From Schizochytrium sp. TIO01 (taxonomy: Eukaryota; Sar; Bigyra; Thraustochytrida; Thraustochytriidae), in contig SMSO01000025.1 of NCBI GenBank assembly GCA_004764695.1, positions 1,287,102 through 1,351,101 on the forward strand: a stretch of DNA of 64,000 nt. Direction: 5' to 3'. Positions within the stretch are counted from its first letter, which is position 1. Each line of letters begins with the position of its first letter. The notes under the pieces are model-generated. The model saw nothing but the letters and a program-made list of their open reading frames with translations, had not been told where the DNA came from and did not search any database. Position numbers and translations under genes: made by a program. This document shows positions 10,240-21,732 of this stretch, piece by piece.

Positions 10240-10969
10240 TCTATCTCAGCACAACAGAAGATCCAATCGCTTATAAAGTAATCCAGTTCTTGAAGAGCCT
10301 GCGCCAAGCAAGCTCCTACCGCAAGATTCACTACGTCGTCACAGTGAATATGTAATCCAAAGTTGCAAATCGTTCTCAGGCTTCTATTTCTTCCTCTCGT
10401 GTCGCAATTACTATGATGGTCGCTGCTACCAAACCTATGATCTAACACTGCAACGCAGCGTTAGAGCAGCAACGCCAACGCGGTTGCCTCAGGCTTCGCC
10501 GTGGAGCCAAGGCTTGCAAAAGGCTTTGCGGCATCATTCTGTGCCTTCACTGGACTAATCGCATGTAGGATACTTAACACTTATATACCCAAAAGCAAGC
10601 ATGTGCCAAACAAGACACCACAAATACACGACCATCTTGATGCTGAGTGTGGCGTACACACCTCGTTTAACGGTCCTTTGTAGGGTGACCTTAGACATTT
10701 TACCTATTTACCCTTGCTTATTTCCTTCCCTCTTTTTTATGTTAGTTGTCAACCAGTCTCGTGCCTTCTCCTAAAGCACTAATAACACTCAGGGATAGAT
10801 GCACTACACGGAGGGCTATACGAAAGGGAACTTGATTCATAGTGCAAATTCGCCAAGACCAGGAACAAGTTGCAAATGTCTAAACTAGGTGAACAGGGAA
10901 GAAATTCTTTCAAATACAGGCAGGACAAACAGTGCAGCAGCAAGGAAGGCTGCGAATAGTGCAAGAATC
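10240..10969. promoter_or_regulatory. Divergent promoter region between the kinase and a small coiled-coil gene
   Basis: About 730 bases separate two genes transcribed away from each other, so both promoters should lie here. No core element can be named with confidence. A short upstream ORF for the rightward gene occupies 10876-10959. Longer frames, such as those on the minus strand at 10221-10448 and 10779-10964, have no recognisable product. Confidence 0.45.
10876..10959 (+). other. Upstream ORF preceding the small coiled-coil gene
   Basis: A complete ATG-to-TAG frame of 27 codons ends ten bases before the ATG at 10970 and is in a different frame from it. If the transcript starts upstream of 10876, ribosomes would meet this frame first, so translation of the main ORF would need re-initiation or leaky scanning. 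An unrecognised intron in the leader could remove it. Confidence 0.4.
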
Positions 10970-11602
10970 ATGAGCAAGCGCGAGTACCTGCACCCTCGAT
11001 ATATGCGAGACGAAATTGATAAACTTCTCGCAGAGTCCCGAGAGCTTGGGTTGAAAGCGAAGGATCGAAGAGATACGCTCTGTGAGCTCCAACAAAAGCG
11101 CGCTGATATTGCGAAGCAAACGCAGAGAGCAAACCTCGAGCTAATGCAGCTAGTCTCTATCCTTCGCCAGCTAGCCAAAGAGCGCAAAGACAAGGAAAGC
11201 TCATCGCAGAATATTAAACCTTCAAGTCACCAAAATATTGTTTCCAATACCACTTCAAATATTCCTCATATTAAGAGTACAGAGTCAAAAGCTGCAACCT
11301 CATTGGATGCTCGCACCTCCTCTCCATCAAAGTCTGACGAAAAGACGCCACCAGTGATCTGTATATCTGAGATTGACGCAAACCTTCAGATTATGTTCGA
11401 CAGATTATTAAGACCTGAAACCTTATCTCCATCCAAGAGACGTCCAACAACGCCCAAGGCTCCGAAAGAACAAGGATTATTATTGCGCCAGTCTTCAAGC
11501 AGGTCCAACAGGGCCGGGTATGATAAGCTTTTGGATAAACCTCTTAATGAAGGGTCATTAGCTCTCTTCCGAAAGCAACGACAGCGAGAGAAGCAAGTAT
11601 GA
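10970..11602 (+). CDS. Small coiled-coil protein, function unknown
   Basis: A 210-residue protein. The frame opens at 10889 only through a GTG right after a stop; the first ATG is at 10970, so that is the chosen start. Residues 1-80 are helical and strongly charged (repeated E-L, K-A-K-D-R-R and Q-K-R patterns), consistent with a coiled coil. Residues 85-210 are Ser/Thr/Pro-rich and likely disordered, with several S-P sites that could be phosphorylated by proline-directed kinases. No known domain is recognised. It is divergent from the MAK-like kinase and convergent with the ThDP-ALDH fusion gene, with only about 207 bases between stops. Confidence 0.65.
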   Translation: MSKREYLHPRYMRDEIDKLLAESRELGLKAKDRRDTLCELQQKRADIAKQTQRANLELMQLVSILRQLAKERKDKESSSQNIKPSSHQNIVSNTTSNIPHIKSTESKAATSLDARTSSPSKSDEKTPPVICISEIDANLQIMFDRLLRPETLSPSKRRPTTPKAPKEQGLLLRQSSSRSNRAGYDKLLDKPLNEGSLALFRKQRQREKQV

Positions 11603-11809
11603 GATACAAAATTTGAGAGAGAGTGAATACGTCTGAATTAATCTAAATGTTTATGGTAAAATATTATCTAATTACGAACAAAATGGCTATAAATTCAAAT
11701 GGAGTGTTGCAAGTTGCATTAAAAGGAACAGATTATCTGTTCAATTTTTGAAACTTCGCAAAGATTAGAATCATTTAAAGTCTAGTAGATTCATTCATTC
11801 TTGAGCGTC

Positions 11810-14800
11810 TTACTGATCTTTTTCAGATGGCAGCTTACCAGGTTCCTTGAGAATCATAATCCGCTGCTCAGTCATGTCTTCAATTGCATAACGAACACCC
11901 TCACGGCCAATACCAGATTCCTTGACACCACCATAAGGTTGAGAATCAATGCGAAAGGATGGAACAGAATTAATTACAACACCTCCTGCCACAATCTTCT
12001 CGAACGCGTAGTGAGCCTTGGACAAACTGTTGGTAAATACTCCGGCCTGAAGTCCAAAGCGAGAGTTGTTTACTTCATCTATGACAGTTGCGTAGTCAGA
12101 ATAGGATTCCAAGCATACAACCGGGCCAAACACCTCTTCTTGGTAGATGGTACAATCGTGTGGGACATTCTCAAGAACAGTAGCTTGCACAAAGACACGA
12201 TCCTGCTTGTTTCCACCAGCAAGAATGCTTGCACCCTTGTCATGGGCTTCTTTAATCCAATCAGCAATACGATCTGCATCCTTCTCACTAATCACAGGGC
12301 CTAAAAATGTATCATCCTTCTTTGGGTTACCCATTTTGAGGCTTTGGACCTTCTCGACAAATGCCTTCTTAAAACGATCATAGATTGACTCGTGCACAAA
12401 CAGCCGCTGTACCGAAATGCAACTCTGACCACTTTGGTAGAAGCCTCCAGTCACGACGGATCCAACCACAGTATCGAGCCCTTCGGCTAGGTCATCTACA
12501 ACGCAAGCGGCGTTCCCGCCAAGCTCGAGAACAACCTTTTTCTTGTTGCACTTGGCCTTGAGTTCCCAACCAACATTGGCAGAACCGGTGAATGAGAGCA
12601 GCTTGAAACGATCATCAGTGGTAAGAGCATCCCCGGACTTGCGTGTGCAAGGGAGAATGCTAAATCCCTCTTTTGGCATGTCAGGGTCATTTGACAGAAT
12701 TTCGGCTACCAGCAATGCTCCAAGGGGAGTTCGACTAGCTGGTTTCACTACGAAAGGGCAGCCAGCGGCAATAGCTGGAGCAACCTTGCAAGCGAGCAAG
12801 TTAAGAGGGAAGTTGAACGGAGAAATCATACTCACTGGGCCAATAGGGAAACGTTTGACAATACCCTGGTAGCCATGGCAGCGGGGGGCAATGTCCATAT
12901 CACCCGCCTCCCCAAACATGCGTGTAGTCTCTTCTGCTGCAATTTCAAAATTGATAATCAGCCGATCAACCTCTCCACGAGCATCGCTGATCGCTTTACC
13001 ATTCTCGATGGTGGTCATCATAGCAAGTTCTTCACGACGACGCTTAGCCTCTTTAGCAACGTTCATAAGGATGCGCTTTCGAACATAGTGCGGCAGGGCA
13101 GCCATCTTCTCGGCACCTGTAGTAGCTGCTGTGTGAATTGCAGTTTCCATATCAGACTCCGTGGCTACAGCTACCTTACAAAAGACTTCGTTTGTGAACT
13201 TATCAACAACCTCAAGATCTTCATTTGCATAAACTGGTCTTCCTACAAGGTAGAATGGCACACTGCTACCCTTTTGGATGCTGAATTCAGATGAAGAATC
13301 ATCCTCTTTGTTCTCTTCCTTCTCTTTAGAGGACGAGGAATTCGTCGCACTTTCCTTTTTCTTTTGTTGGTCTGTAGATTCCTTTGACTTCTCACCATCC
13401 CCATTCTCTCGAGTTGACTCACACCCTTTCGACTCTGAAGACGCAGACTCAGAGCGCCGTACTTTGTCTAGGCGCTTGTTACAGTCCTCTGAGACATCAG
13501 CTTCGCTCTCTTTTGCCTCCTCTTTGGTTCCGGCAGGCAAAGAGTCACCAAGGCTGAGATCAGCACCAAATTCTTCACAGACCCGACGCAAAATCTCAGC
13601 AGCTTCAGAGGGGATGCCCTTAAGCATTTGGGAAGCCCACGCATAAGTGATGGGTACCTCTACCACATGCACGCCCTTGCTTGCAACGCATTGCTTGAGA
13701 ATGTCTGAGAATTCCTCTACTTTGGTAACCCGGTACCCCTTAGCTCCAAAAGATTCTGCATGCTTGACGAGGTCTGGGTTCCGGAGGTCAAGATTGAATT
13801 CATCAAATCCCATGCCTCCTTGTTTCCACTTGATCATGCCAAGTGCGTTATCATTGAGCACGAGAACTGTCATGTTGAAGCCATACTGTACAGCTGTAGC
13901 GAGCTCTGCACTGTTCATAAAGTAGCCACCGTCACCACATACAGCTACAACAGGCTTATCTGGATAAGCGAGGTTCGTACCGATTGCATTCGGCAAACCA
14001 GCACCCATAGTAGCCAAAGCGTTGTCAAGCAACACGGTCTGGGGCTCCACAGCCTTGAAGGCGCGAGCAATCATAACCTTGTACAGGCCATTATCAAGGC
14101 TAAGAATGCAATCGTTTGGGAGAACTTGGCGCATGTCAGCAATTACACGGGAAATATTCATAGGAAACTGGTCGTCATCCTCGCCACGCTTCATGCATTC
14201 GTCCGTGTATTCTTTAATGCGGTGGAATTCAGGGACATCAAAGGTCTTGTTCTTAGCAAGGAGTTTTTCCTTGAGCTGCCACACAGCATTGGCACAGTCG
14301 CCGACAACTTCTACTTGAGGATAGTAAGTTGAGTCTACATGAGCAGCTTGAAAACTTACATGAATGACCTTGCGGTCTTTGGCTCCAGCAGACATGATAA
14401 ATGGAGGTTTTTCCGTTGTATCGTGCCCAACCATGATAATCACATCACTAATGTCGAGCGCGGCGTGAATGTAATCCTTGGAACTAATTGCGGCACAGCC
14501 TAGGAAGTACTTGCTCCGTTCATCAACAACACCTTTGCCCATTTGCGTGGAGACAAAGTGAATTTTCAGCTCGTCTACAAATTCTCGCACTGCGCGACGA
14601 GCATGGTGCCGGTTAGCCGCAGCACCAATGACCATGATTGGACGCTTTGCATTCATGAGCAATTCGGTGGCCTCCCAAGTGCCTTTGTCATCAGTCACCG
14701 GACGCCGCACAGGAGTAGGCTCGAACAGAGCAAAGTTGGTCATTTCCGACGCAATGTCTTCCGGGAGCTCCAACAAAGTTGGTCCTTGCTTCTCAGTGGT

Positions 14801-15247
14801 AGCCTCGCGAAATGCGCGGCGTACCATGGAAGGCACCATGTTACCATCCGTTATGGTTTTGGCATACTTTGTCAAAGGCTGGTACATGCCAACAATGTCT
14901 ACAATCTGGAACTCTGCTTGCTTCGTATGACGAATTCCCTTCTGGCCTGTGAGAAAAACACAGGGCATACCGCCGAGGTACGCAAAAGCAGCAGCCGTGG
15001 TGAAGTTTGTGGCGCCAGGGCCGAGAGTAGAAAGTGCCACTGCCTTTACTTGGCCTGTCAACCGACCAACGGTGGAGCAAATAAAGCCCGCAGCCTGCTC
15101 GTGACGTGTAAGGATCACCTTGATTTTTGACTTGCGCAGGGCTTCTAGGACGTCAAGGTTTTCCTCTCCAGGAATGCCCACGACGTACTCAACACCTTCA
15201 TTTTCAAGTGCTTTCACCAGCAACTCGCTCACCTTGATCTTCGTCAT
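11810..15247 (-). CDS. Fusion of ThDP-dependent acetolactate-synthase-like enzyme and aldehyde dehydrogenase
   Basis: A single 1145-residue frame encodes two enzymes. Residues 1-570 are a ThDP-dependent enzyme of the acetolactate synthase/pyruvate oxidase superfamily: catalytic-type Glu50 in R-H-E-Q, a central domain at ~190-330, and a ThDP/Mg motif starting G-D-G at 438-440 and ending N-D-N at ~465-467. Residues ~572-660 are a Ser/Glu/Lys-rich linker. Residues ~664-1135 are an NAD(P)-dependent aldehyde dehydrogenase with P-F-N-F-P at 810-814 (oxyanion Asn812), Lys835, general-base Glu908 in L-E-L-G-G and nucleophile Cys943 in G-Q-S-C. All key residues are present, so both halves look active. 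The likely logic is that the first half makes an aldehyde or carboligation product from a 2-oxo acid and the second oxidises it, but the substrate cannot be read. No N-terminal targeting peptide or C-terminal PTS1 is evident, suggesting the cytosol. No frameshift or stop lies in the linker, so the fusion is not an obvious assembly join. Confidence 0.92.
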   Translation of the reverse strand: MTKIKVSELLVKALENEGVEYVVGIPGEENLDVLEALRKSKIKVILTRHEQAAGFICSTVGRLTGQVKAVALSTLGPGATNFTTAAAFAYLGGMPCVFLTGQKGIRHTKQAEFQIVDIVGMYQPLTKYAKTITDGNMVPSMVRRAFREATTEKQGPTLLELPEDIASEMTNFALFEPTPVRRPVTDDKGTWEATELLMNAKRPIMVIGAAANRHHARRAVREFVDELKIHFVSTQMGKGVVDERSKYFLGCAAISSKDYIHAALDISDVIIMVGHDTTEKPPFIMSAGAKDRKVIHVSFQAAHVDSTYYPQVEVVGDCANAVWQLKEKLLAKNKTFDVPEFHRIKEYTDECMKRGEDDDQFPMNISRVIADMRQVLPNDCILSLDNGLYKVMIARAFKAVEPQTVLLDNALATMGAGLPNAIGTNLAYPDKPVVAVCGDGGYFMNSAELATAVQYGFNMTVLVLNDNALGMIKWKQGGMGFDEFNLDLRNPDLVKHAESFGAKGYRVTKVEEFSDILKQCVASKGVHVVEVPITYAWASQMLKGIPSEAAEILRRVCEEFGADLSLGDSLPAGTKEEAKESEADVSEDCNKRLDKVRRSESASSESKGCESTRENGDGEKSKESTDQQKKKESATNSSSSKEKEENKEDDSSSEFSIQKGSSVPFYLVGRPVYANEDLEVVDKFTNEVFCKVAVATESDMETAIHTAATTGAEKMAALPHYVRKRILMNVAKEAKRRREELAMMTTIENGKAISDARGEVDRLIINFEIAAEETTRMFGEAGDMDIAPRCHGYQGIVKRFPIGPVSMISPFNFPLNLLACKVAPAIAAGCPFVVKPASRTPLGALLVAEILSNDPDMPKEGFSILPCTRKSGDALTTDDRFKLLSFTGSANVGWELKAKCNKKKVVLELGGNAACVVDDLAEGLDTVVGSVVTGGFYQSGQSCISVQRLFVHESIYDRFKKAFVEKVQSLKMGNPKKDDTFLGPVISEKDADRIADWIKEAHDKGASILAGGNKQDRVFVQATVLENVPHDCTIYQEEVFGPVVCLESYSDYATVIDEVNNSRFGLQAGVFTNSLSKAHYAFEKIVAGGVVINSVPSFRIDSQPYGGVKESGIGREGVRYAIEDMTEQRIMILKEPGKLPSEKDQ

Positions 15248-18200
15248 TGTTCTGCTTTCACAAAAGCGTATCTTTACAAATCGCTATATCCTTCGTCTGA
15301 AGAACTCCAAGCGTAGCGTCTTTCTCGTGTTTTTCGTTTTTTCTGTAATTATGCAAAGCAGCTTTAGTATCCTTCTTCTGCTTACAGGAGGTCCAAGTCG
15401 CGCTCGCACCGCCACACGGACTTCTCAGCCGAGTGTGCCAACGATCGAGTTTCAGATTTGCCGACCACCCCTCGCAGGTCGTCGAGTCTCTTTCCTGTCG
15501 TCACGTTCTTCGCGACTGTCGTTCTGCAGGTCCTCCAAATAAAGAACCCAAGGTCTTCCTCCACAGAACTCTGCGCCCAGTTCCGCTCGAGGCTCTGCTT
15601 CGTTTCATGAAGCTCATGTAATGCACCTATCCGAGGATATCCTTCAATCTCAACAGACTGAGCTTGCCATGCCATTATCTGCGGTAGCACAGCACACCTC
15701 ACCATTCAGGGTCATAGACCAATACCATCACTGAGCAGAGGGCCTCTGACGCCGATTCTGCTCCGACTGATTGTGATTGCTCGCAGCGTACATGCACGGC
15801 CGTCTGGGATGCCTGGTATGGGTTGAGCTCGGGCTCGGGAGTGGTTGAGCGAAGTGCCGAGCAGGCTACCCAGTCCCACTGACCGACAAAGCGACGCTCG
15901 CCTTCGCCGGAGCCTCGCAGGTGTCGAGGACGAGCAAGTTGGAGGCGAATCTCAGCCGCTCTTGCCAGCAAAATCTTCAACCCTCAGGTTCTAAGGCTTG
16001 GCCAAGGTTCGAGCTTTTTGCGGTGCATCTTTTGTGGAAGCGAAGTCAGTTGCAAGAACCTCAGGCCTACGATGACGACAGTCATGACGGCGAGGAGGAG
16101 GAGGAGAACGTCAATGATTTCATCGTGATGACTGCTACTCTGCTGTGAGCCACTGCGAATCGCAAGGGGCTGAAGCTCCTGGCGCAGCTGGCGTGCTGCT
16201 CGCAAATACGAGATTCGCAAATCCTCGCAAATACAAGCAAGGTTTGTAACCTCGAAATATTTACCTAGAAGCTTGGAGTGCCTCATGGAAGCAACGTCCA
16301 TCGTACATGAATGTTATCTCGATTATGCGGGGAAACTTTTGAGAGGTATTTTACTTGAGATCTTTTTGGATAGGTGTTGGCGAAGCACACGTTGCTGTAG
16401 ACAAGCAAGCAGCGCCTGCGGCAAAAGGGGCTATGTATGCCGAGGTTTTGAGAACCTTAACATCAATTTAATTAAAAAAAAAAACAAAAAAAAAAACACT
16501 CTAATAAATTGCCTAAATCATTTTTATTTATTTATTTTAAATGCACGTACAGGGCATACAGCGTCTGAGGACATGGAAATGCATTTTTATATCAAAATAT
16601 ACAGATACAGGCATTTCCAACCAAACTTTTAACGTGGGTCGAAACTCAAACCAAGACCATTCGTTGTTTGAGCCAACAAGAGTATTAGCGTGTACCTATC
16701 TACCTGCAGCGTTGGTTGGTCCTGCAAGTCTTGCAAAAGAGGGTACTAAACAGGGAGTGACGCGTAATCATGTAAGTAAGATTTTGTATCACTTGATATT
16801 TTGGTCTAAGATTGAGATGTCTCCGTAGAATATATCTATCAGCCACGGCAAGTGCAAAGTTATGGAGGTAATAGCTGGGTTGCTGCCTAAGCCAATGACA
16901 AAAAGTACGCTGGGACCTAGGGACCTGCAATTGTTATCATAGTTCCAATGTGTTGGAGTCGTTAGTGGTTTAGCTTGAGTAGCTACGCTGCCTTCATCAC
17001 TGACATGGTGTACCCTAACCATTTTCTCCCACTTTCTATGAATAATCAGCATGACTAGTTAATCTACGATTAAAGAAATCTGTCGCCTTGATCTCTTCTT
17101 TGTACTTACCACGACTCAGCAGTCCACAAATGCACATATATTTCACGGATACAAATATCTATATCTGCAAATACTAGTCCAATGCTTTTTTACTCATAGA
17201 ACTCCTGCAGCTACAGCCAATGTTTGCTGAAATCGATGAGTGTCGCTGGCACTTTTTCAGGGAATTCACTGAAAAAGAAATAAGTAAAGTCTGTTTATAA
17301 ACTTCGATACAAAATTGCTTAGCTTGGGTTGTTCAGTTCTCCAGGAGGGTCAGCGGGTCCATAACAATAGGTCGTAATGATTCGTCGAGCAAACATTGAA
17401 TATGGCTGTGCGATTATTTCATCATCTGTAACCTGCTGGGGTTCGCAACTTTACGATATGGACATCTGCAATTCTATTCGAGATGCTGGAGTGCTTGTGT
17501 GTTTGCAATACACTGAATGAACGCATGCCCTTAGTCTGAGGATTCGTTTCACCAGCCAGTCATGTCTCTCAACGTGTAGTTCCCTGCGCTTTCCGCAGCG
17601 CTAAAGCTATAGCTGTGGGTGCTCTTACAGGAACTAGCATCATGATGGCCGAGCGCTGTTCCAGTGTGATAGTTTCACCAAGTTCTGTTGTCCTATAACT
17701 GAGATTTTCTGTACGGAAGATGGCGTGTCCTTGCTGTACGAGTTTTCCTGACGACAGTAAGGTCCCAGAAATATTAGGTGCCATTATGTTCTAGTTTCTA
17801 GTTCCTCAGAATCGAAATCAGTAGGCTTTCCCCCACCATCCTGGTTGGGTGAGGATGAGCTCGAGCTCTTGCTTGACTTGTTCCCTTATTCGCTCATTGT
17901 ATTACTGTCCTTGACAACAATAGCCTAGGTAGAACGTCGGTGGGTAGGCATCTAAACTAAGTGTTTACTTTTTACCTCCAGATGCCATTTCACAAATACT
18001 TGCACTTACGACTATGATTCTGCCCTGAGATCTTCTGGAGATCCCTCTACATCTTAGGCCATAATTGGCATCAAATTAGCGCGATTGTAAAGTCTGCAGA
18101 CTCCCAGAAGAGGGGCTACTGGTTGAGAAAATATTTAACAATAAGCTATTTATTACACATAGACATAGCTCTTTAGAAACAAAGCAAAGTGGCTATAGCT

Positions 18201-19430
18201 AATTTAGGAAAGAAATGAAACGATGATCGATGTTACTTTGATTTGATCTGGGCTTTCACGCAAGCAGGTTGGTAGTTAGGCGCAACCCTTGACTTAAGCA
18301 TCCGTCTTCATTCAGAATTTTCATCAAGAAGGAGGCGGAGGTTTAAGCTATTACTAATGTGTGCATTTTCTAAATGAAATGTAGTTTGTCTTCCCAGTTG
18401 CAAGACGTAGTAGGCACCGAAGCTTGTTTGGCTTATTACTTGTAGGAAAACGAAAACCCTGCATTTTGCGATTCAATAATTGGGTAACCCAACAATGGTC
18501 TGTAATGCCAAAAATCGGGAGGTAACATGCCAAAAGAGGAAAACTGCTTAGCACTTCGAGCATACTGACAAATGCTCAATTCGACTTACCTATTCCCTGC
18601 TATCAGATAATTCAGCTTTAACTGCCATCACCCTTGTACGCTTGCCGTTCTCATCACCGTTTGTTGGGAGAAGAAGAACGTTGTTTTCACCCTTTGTGAA
18701 ACCTGACATGACTGGAAAAACTTTTAGAATTACACTTCAGGTAAAAGCGCGTCCCGTATCAATTTTGAGAAAGTCATTGGCTCTGTATACTCCGTGTTGC
18801 ACGTATCTAGCTGTACCTAGGTATTACGCTTCATAGAAGACTGCCTAATACACGTAAAACCTTTGCACAATTGGATTAGCTCCAAAACGGCAAAGCTAAA
18901 ATCACCACATCCACGCAAACTGGTTCCTGAATATAGGTCTTGAGTCGTCAGCAAACCCACCATTCAACACAGTTCTGAGCTTATGTAACCTCGAACGGAT
19001 CCATCCATCTCCTGTGCATGTTGTCACCTTCCTTCAACTTAGAATGCACAAATTTCTTTCCTTTCCCTTTCTCGGCACGTAACCCCTCCCTTGAGTTGCT
19101 TTTTTATTGTTACGTCAGCTGATCGCGCTTTATTCGCCTTTGCTTCCCAGGATTGGCCTCCACAGATACAAGTGTATCTTTATGCCCATAGTAATTAGTA
19201 TCTGCTTTCACCCCGCATTCGTTATTTTTTCACCGGCGCGCCTGCGAACGCTCTGATCAAGTCCGTGGAAAGCGCTGAGAGGCCGTGGGCTCGGCCTGAA
19301 AGCAGCACCTTTCGGTGAGGTTAGTGAAGGGAAGTTCTCGCCAGTCTCGACTCTTCTGGCCGCGTCTCCAGCTCAAAGGAGCAGCACACGATGGAGATCA
19401 CAAGGTTACGCACGTGCAGCCTCTGCAAAA
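15248..19430. other. Gene-poor intergenic region, left part
   Basis: No supportable gene in about 4.2 kb. The first few hundred bases are the presumed promoter of the ThDP-ALDH gene. Frames up to about 120 codons exist on both strands, but they overlap, lack motifs and often start without ATG. An AT-rich A-tract lies at about 16466-16530. A short T-C-G-C-A-A-A-T-A-C motif recurs near 16199-16240. A GC-richer block with two small hairpins lies at 19276-19317. Confidence 0.45.
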
Positions 19431-19800
19431 GAAAGAGAAAATATCTACTACTACCTACACTTTTTTAATTTCAATTTTAAAACTCTGATAGTTTTCATTG
19501 CTAGTCATATTGTTATGAGTATCCCTTTAGGCCTATCTAGTTTTCGTTTTCGTTTTCGTTTTTAGTTTTTATTAGTTTTTTGTTTTCGTTTTTTAATTAT
19601 ATTTTTATATGTGTATTAAATAGATAAATCAAGTAAAATCATAAAAACTGAAAGATACTTATTTTGATTAGATACATAACTTGAGATGAACGACTTGAAC
19701 TTGAAATGAAAAAGACTCTCTCTTTGCTTTTCTTTTCTTTTCTTTTCTTTTCTTCTGTTTGGTAAATAATAACAGTGATAATAATAATAATAGTGGAAAA
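19431..19800. repeat. AT-rich low-complexity block with T-rich pentamer repeats
   Basis: This block combines runs of TTTTCG and TTTTC units (about 19536-19590 and 19729-19755) with AT-rich sequence. It is one of several such blocks in the window. There is no coding potential. Confidence 0.6.
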
Positions 19801-20528
19801 TGAGGATAAAACTTTACAGAAAAGCCAATAGTAAATATGATGCAAAATACACGTGGTCGTGTACACTCGAAGTATTTTATCCTCGCAAACAAACAAACAA
19901 ACAAAAAATGAATGAGCCCTCTCGAATTCACAATTTCACGATGACAAGGACGGCCATGATATTCATGCTCCATAAAGACACCGAGCCTTAACTTTTGGGT
20001 ACCCAGCAGGTTTCTCTCTGTCAGGCCGCAGCCAAGAAAATGCGACTAAGGCTTGTTTGAGTGAGTAACTGGCTATGCCTTCTAAAATCTCAGTTTTACC
20101 TCGATTTTACTTCATCTGATATCCACTCACTCAACCTAAAAACTACTCTAGAGAAAGAAATAAAGAAAAGAAAGAAAAGAAAGAAAGATAGCAGTGTGAA
20201 AGTTGCTACTACGCACTAGAAGGTGCCTATCAGTAGTACTAATCAAAGATGGCTGTGACTTACATCTCTTCGTTTCCTGGCACTACTATAGAGAATGTAG
20301 GTAGTCTAACAACAACAAAGAAGCTGTCAAACCAGATTCTTTTGAGTGGAAAACGCTTCGCCCCTTTGCTTTCTCTCTCGCCGGTTAGAGTTAACGAGTT
20401 GAAGCCTTTTGGCTGTTTTTTGGGTCATAACGGAAGGCAAAACAATCGATCGATTAATCAATCAATCACTCATTGCTGGTTCGACTACCTACCTATATCT
20501 ATCTGCTATCCATACAGGAACTAGTTAG

Positions 20529-20566
20529 TATCTATCTATCTATCTATCTATCAATCAATCAATCAC
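20529..20566. repeat. ATCT/ATCA tetranucleotide microsatellite
   Basis: Consecutive ATCT units pass into ATCA units, a compound tetranucleotide repeat of about nine units. Confidence 0.8.
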
Positions 20567-20840
20567 TCTATGTACTTGAAGTAGCATTGATTTCCAGTTC
20601 TTCATGGGCGTTCTAAATGTTATTATGAACGAGGGAATTCCACGAGCATACTAACTACACTACCTCCCTCAAGTTGAGGTTGAGAAGCTGAGCGTAATCT
20701 GATTTGATCTTCATTGGCCTCGGTACCTATCAGCTCAAGTTTGGTTTAATGCCAGGCAGAGGCTAGGCCCCAAACCTGTGGCTTTGCCCATGAGTGTCTG
20801 GTCTCAACACTCGATTCGGGATCGCCGTCATCATCGTGAG

Positions 20841-20918
20841 TATACATACATAAATACATAAATACATAAATACATAAATACATACGTTCATTCATACATA
20901 CATACATACATATATATA
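20841..20918. repeat. CATA/AATA compound microsatellite
   Basis: Tandem CATA and AATACATA units run for about 78 bases, interrupted once near 20885-20893 and ending in a short TA run. Confidence 0.8.
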
Positions 20919-21079
20919 CCATGCGTGGTGTATCTCCGCAGATCCCTCTTCGTCTTCAGTGCAGGTTTCAAGCAAATCAAATCAGCTCGACCACACCAAG
21001 AACAACATGCAAAAGTGGGCTTTGGGTACTCGAATTGAGAGGCGGCTGGGTACCTGAGTCGGCCCACTCGGCATCACTC

Positions 21080-21115
21080 GCTTGCTTGCTCGCTCGCTCG
21101 CTCGCTCGCTCGTTC
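21080..21115. repeat. GCTT/GCTC tetranucleotide microsatellite
   Basis: About nine GCTT, GCTC and CGTT units in a row, a compound tetranucleotide repeat. Confidence 0.75.
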
Positions 21116-21732
21116 GTAGTAGGTAGCAGAGCCCGCCTCAGAGGTCTCTCCGTGTTTGCTGATTACGTAAGTTTGGCCACTCCAGTCATTTTATGATTCA
21201 TGTCATACATTCATTCATTCATGGTCCAAGATATTCGTCAAATTGCCGTAATACTCTGGAGTAGTAACAGTTGGCCTTCGACAACTGTGCTCTTGGCTTG
21301 CAGCTCGAGCGTCTTTATTCACTCTAATGGTGCTTATCGCCCGAGTTCGATCTTTGTAGTCAGTCCTCTGCCCTTCTTTGTATTCTTGTGGAAGCCAAGG
21401 TGCCCAAGGCTGATTCAGAACACTGCGACATCGTTTTAGACAAGAAGAAAACCAACTTCAGCTTAGCTGAGCTTAGCTTCGAGCCTAAACCCCGGCTTCG
21501 ACTTCAAACTCGAACTCAACAGGATCACCGTGACTTCAATAAGGTGAGATCCTGTGCTGCCTGCCACCCGCGATTCCACTCGGCCATCGCTCGCAACGCT
21601 CGAGGGTGGGCAGGCAGGTACCTGTATTAGTTACACCTCACTCACTCGCTCACTCGGTCGCGATGCTTCCATTCGAATGCACTGCTTCTGCCCCAAACTA
21701 AGCGAACCATACAGTTTGGGACCTCCAAGTTG

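Noticed and set aside
13760-15130. Several 100-200-codon plus-strand frames across the ThDP-ALDH gene
   Set aside because: Shadows of the real minus-strand gene; no recognisable domains and no independent start context.
20476-20492. GGTTCGACTAC resembling a tRNA B box
   Set aside because: It departs from the consensus end and no matching A box or cloverleaf was found at the right distance.
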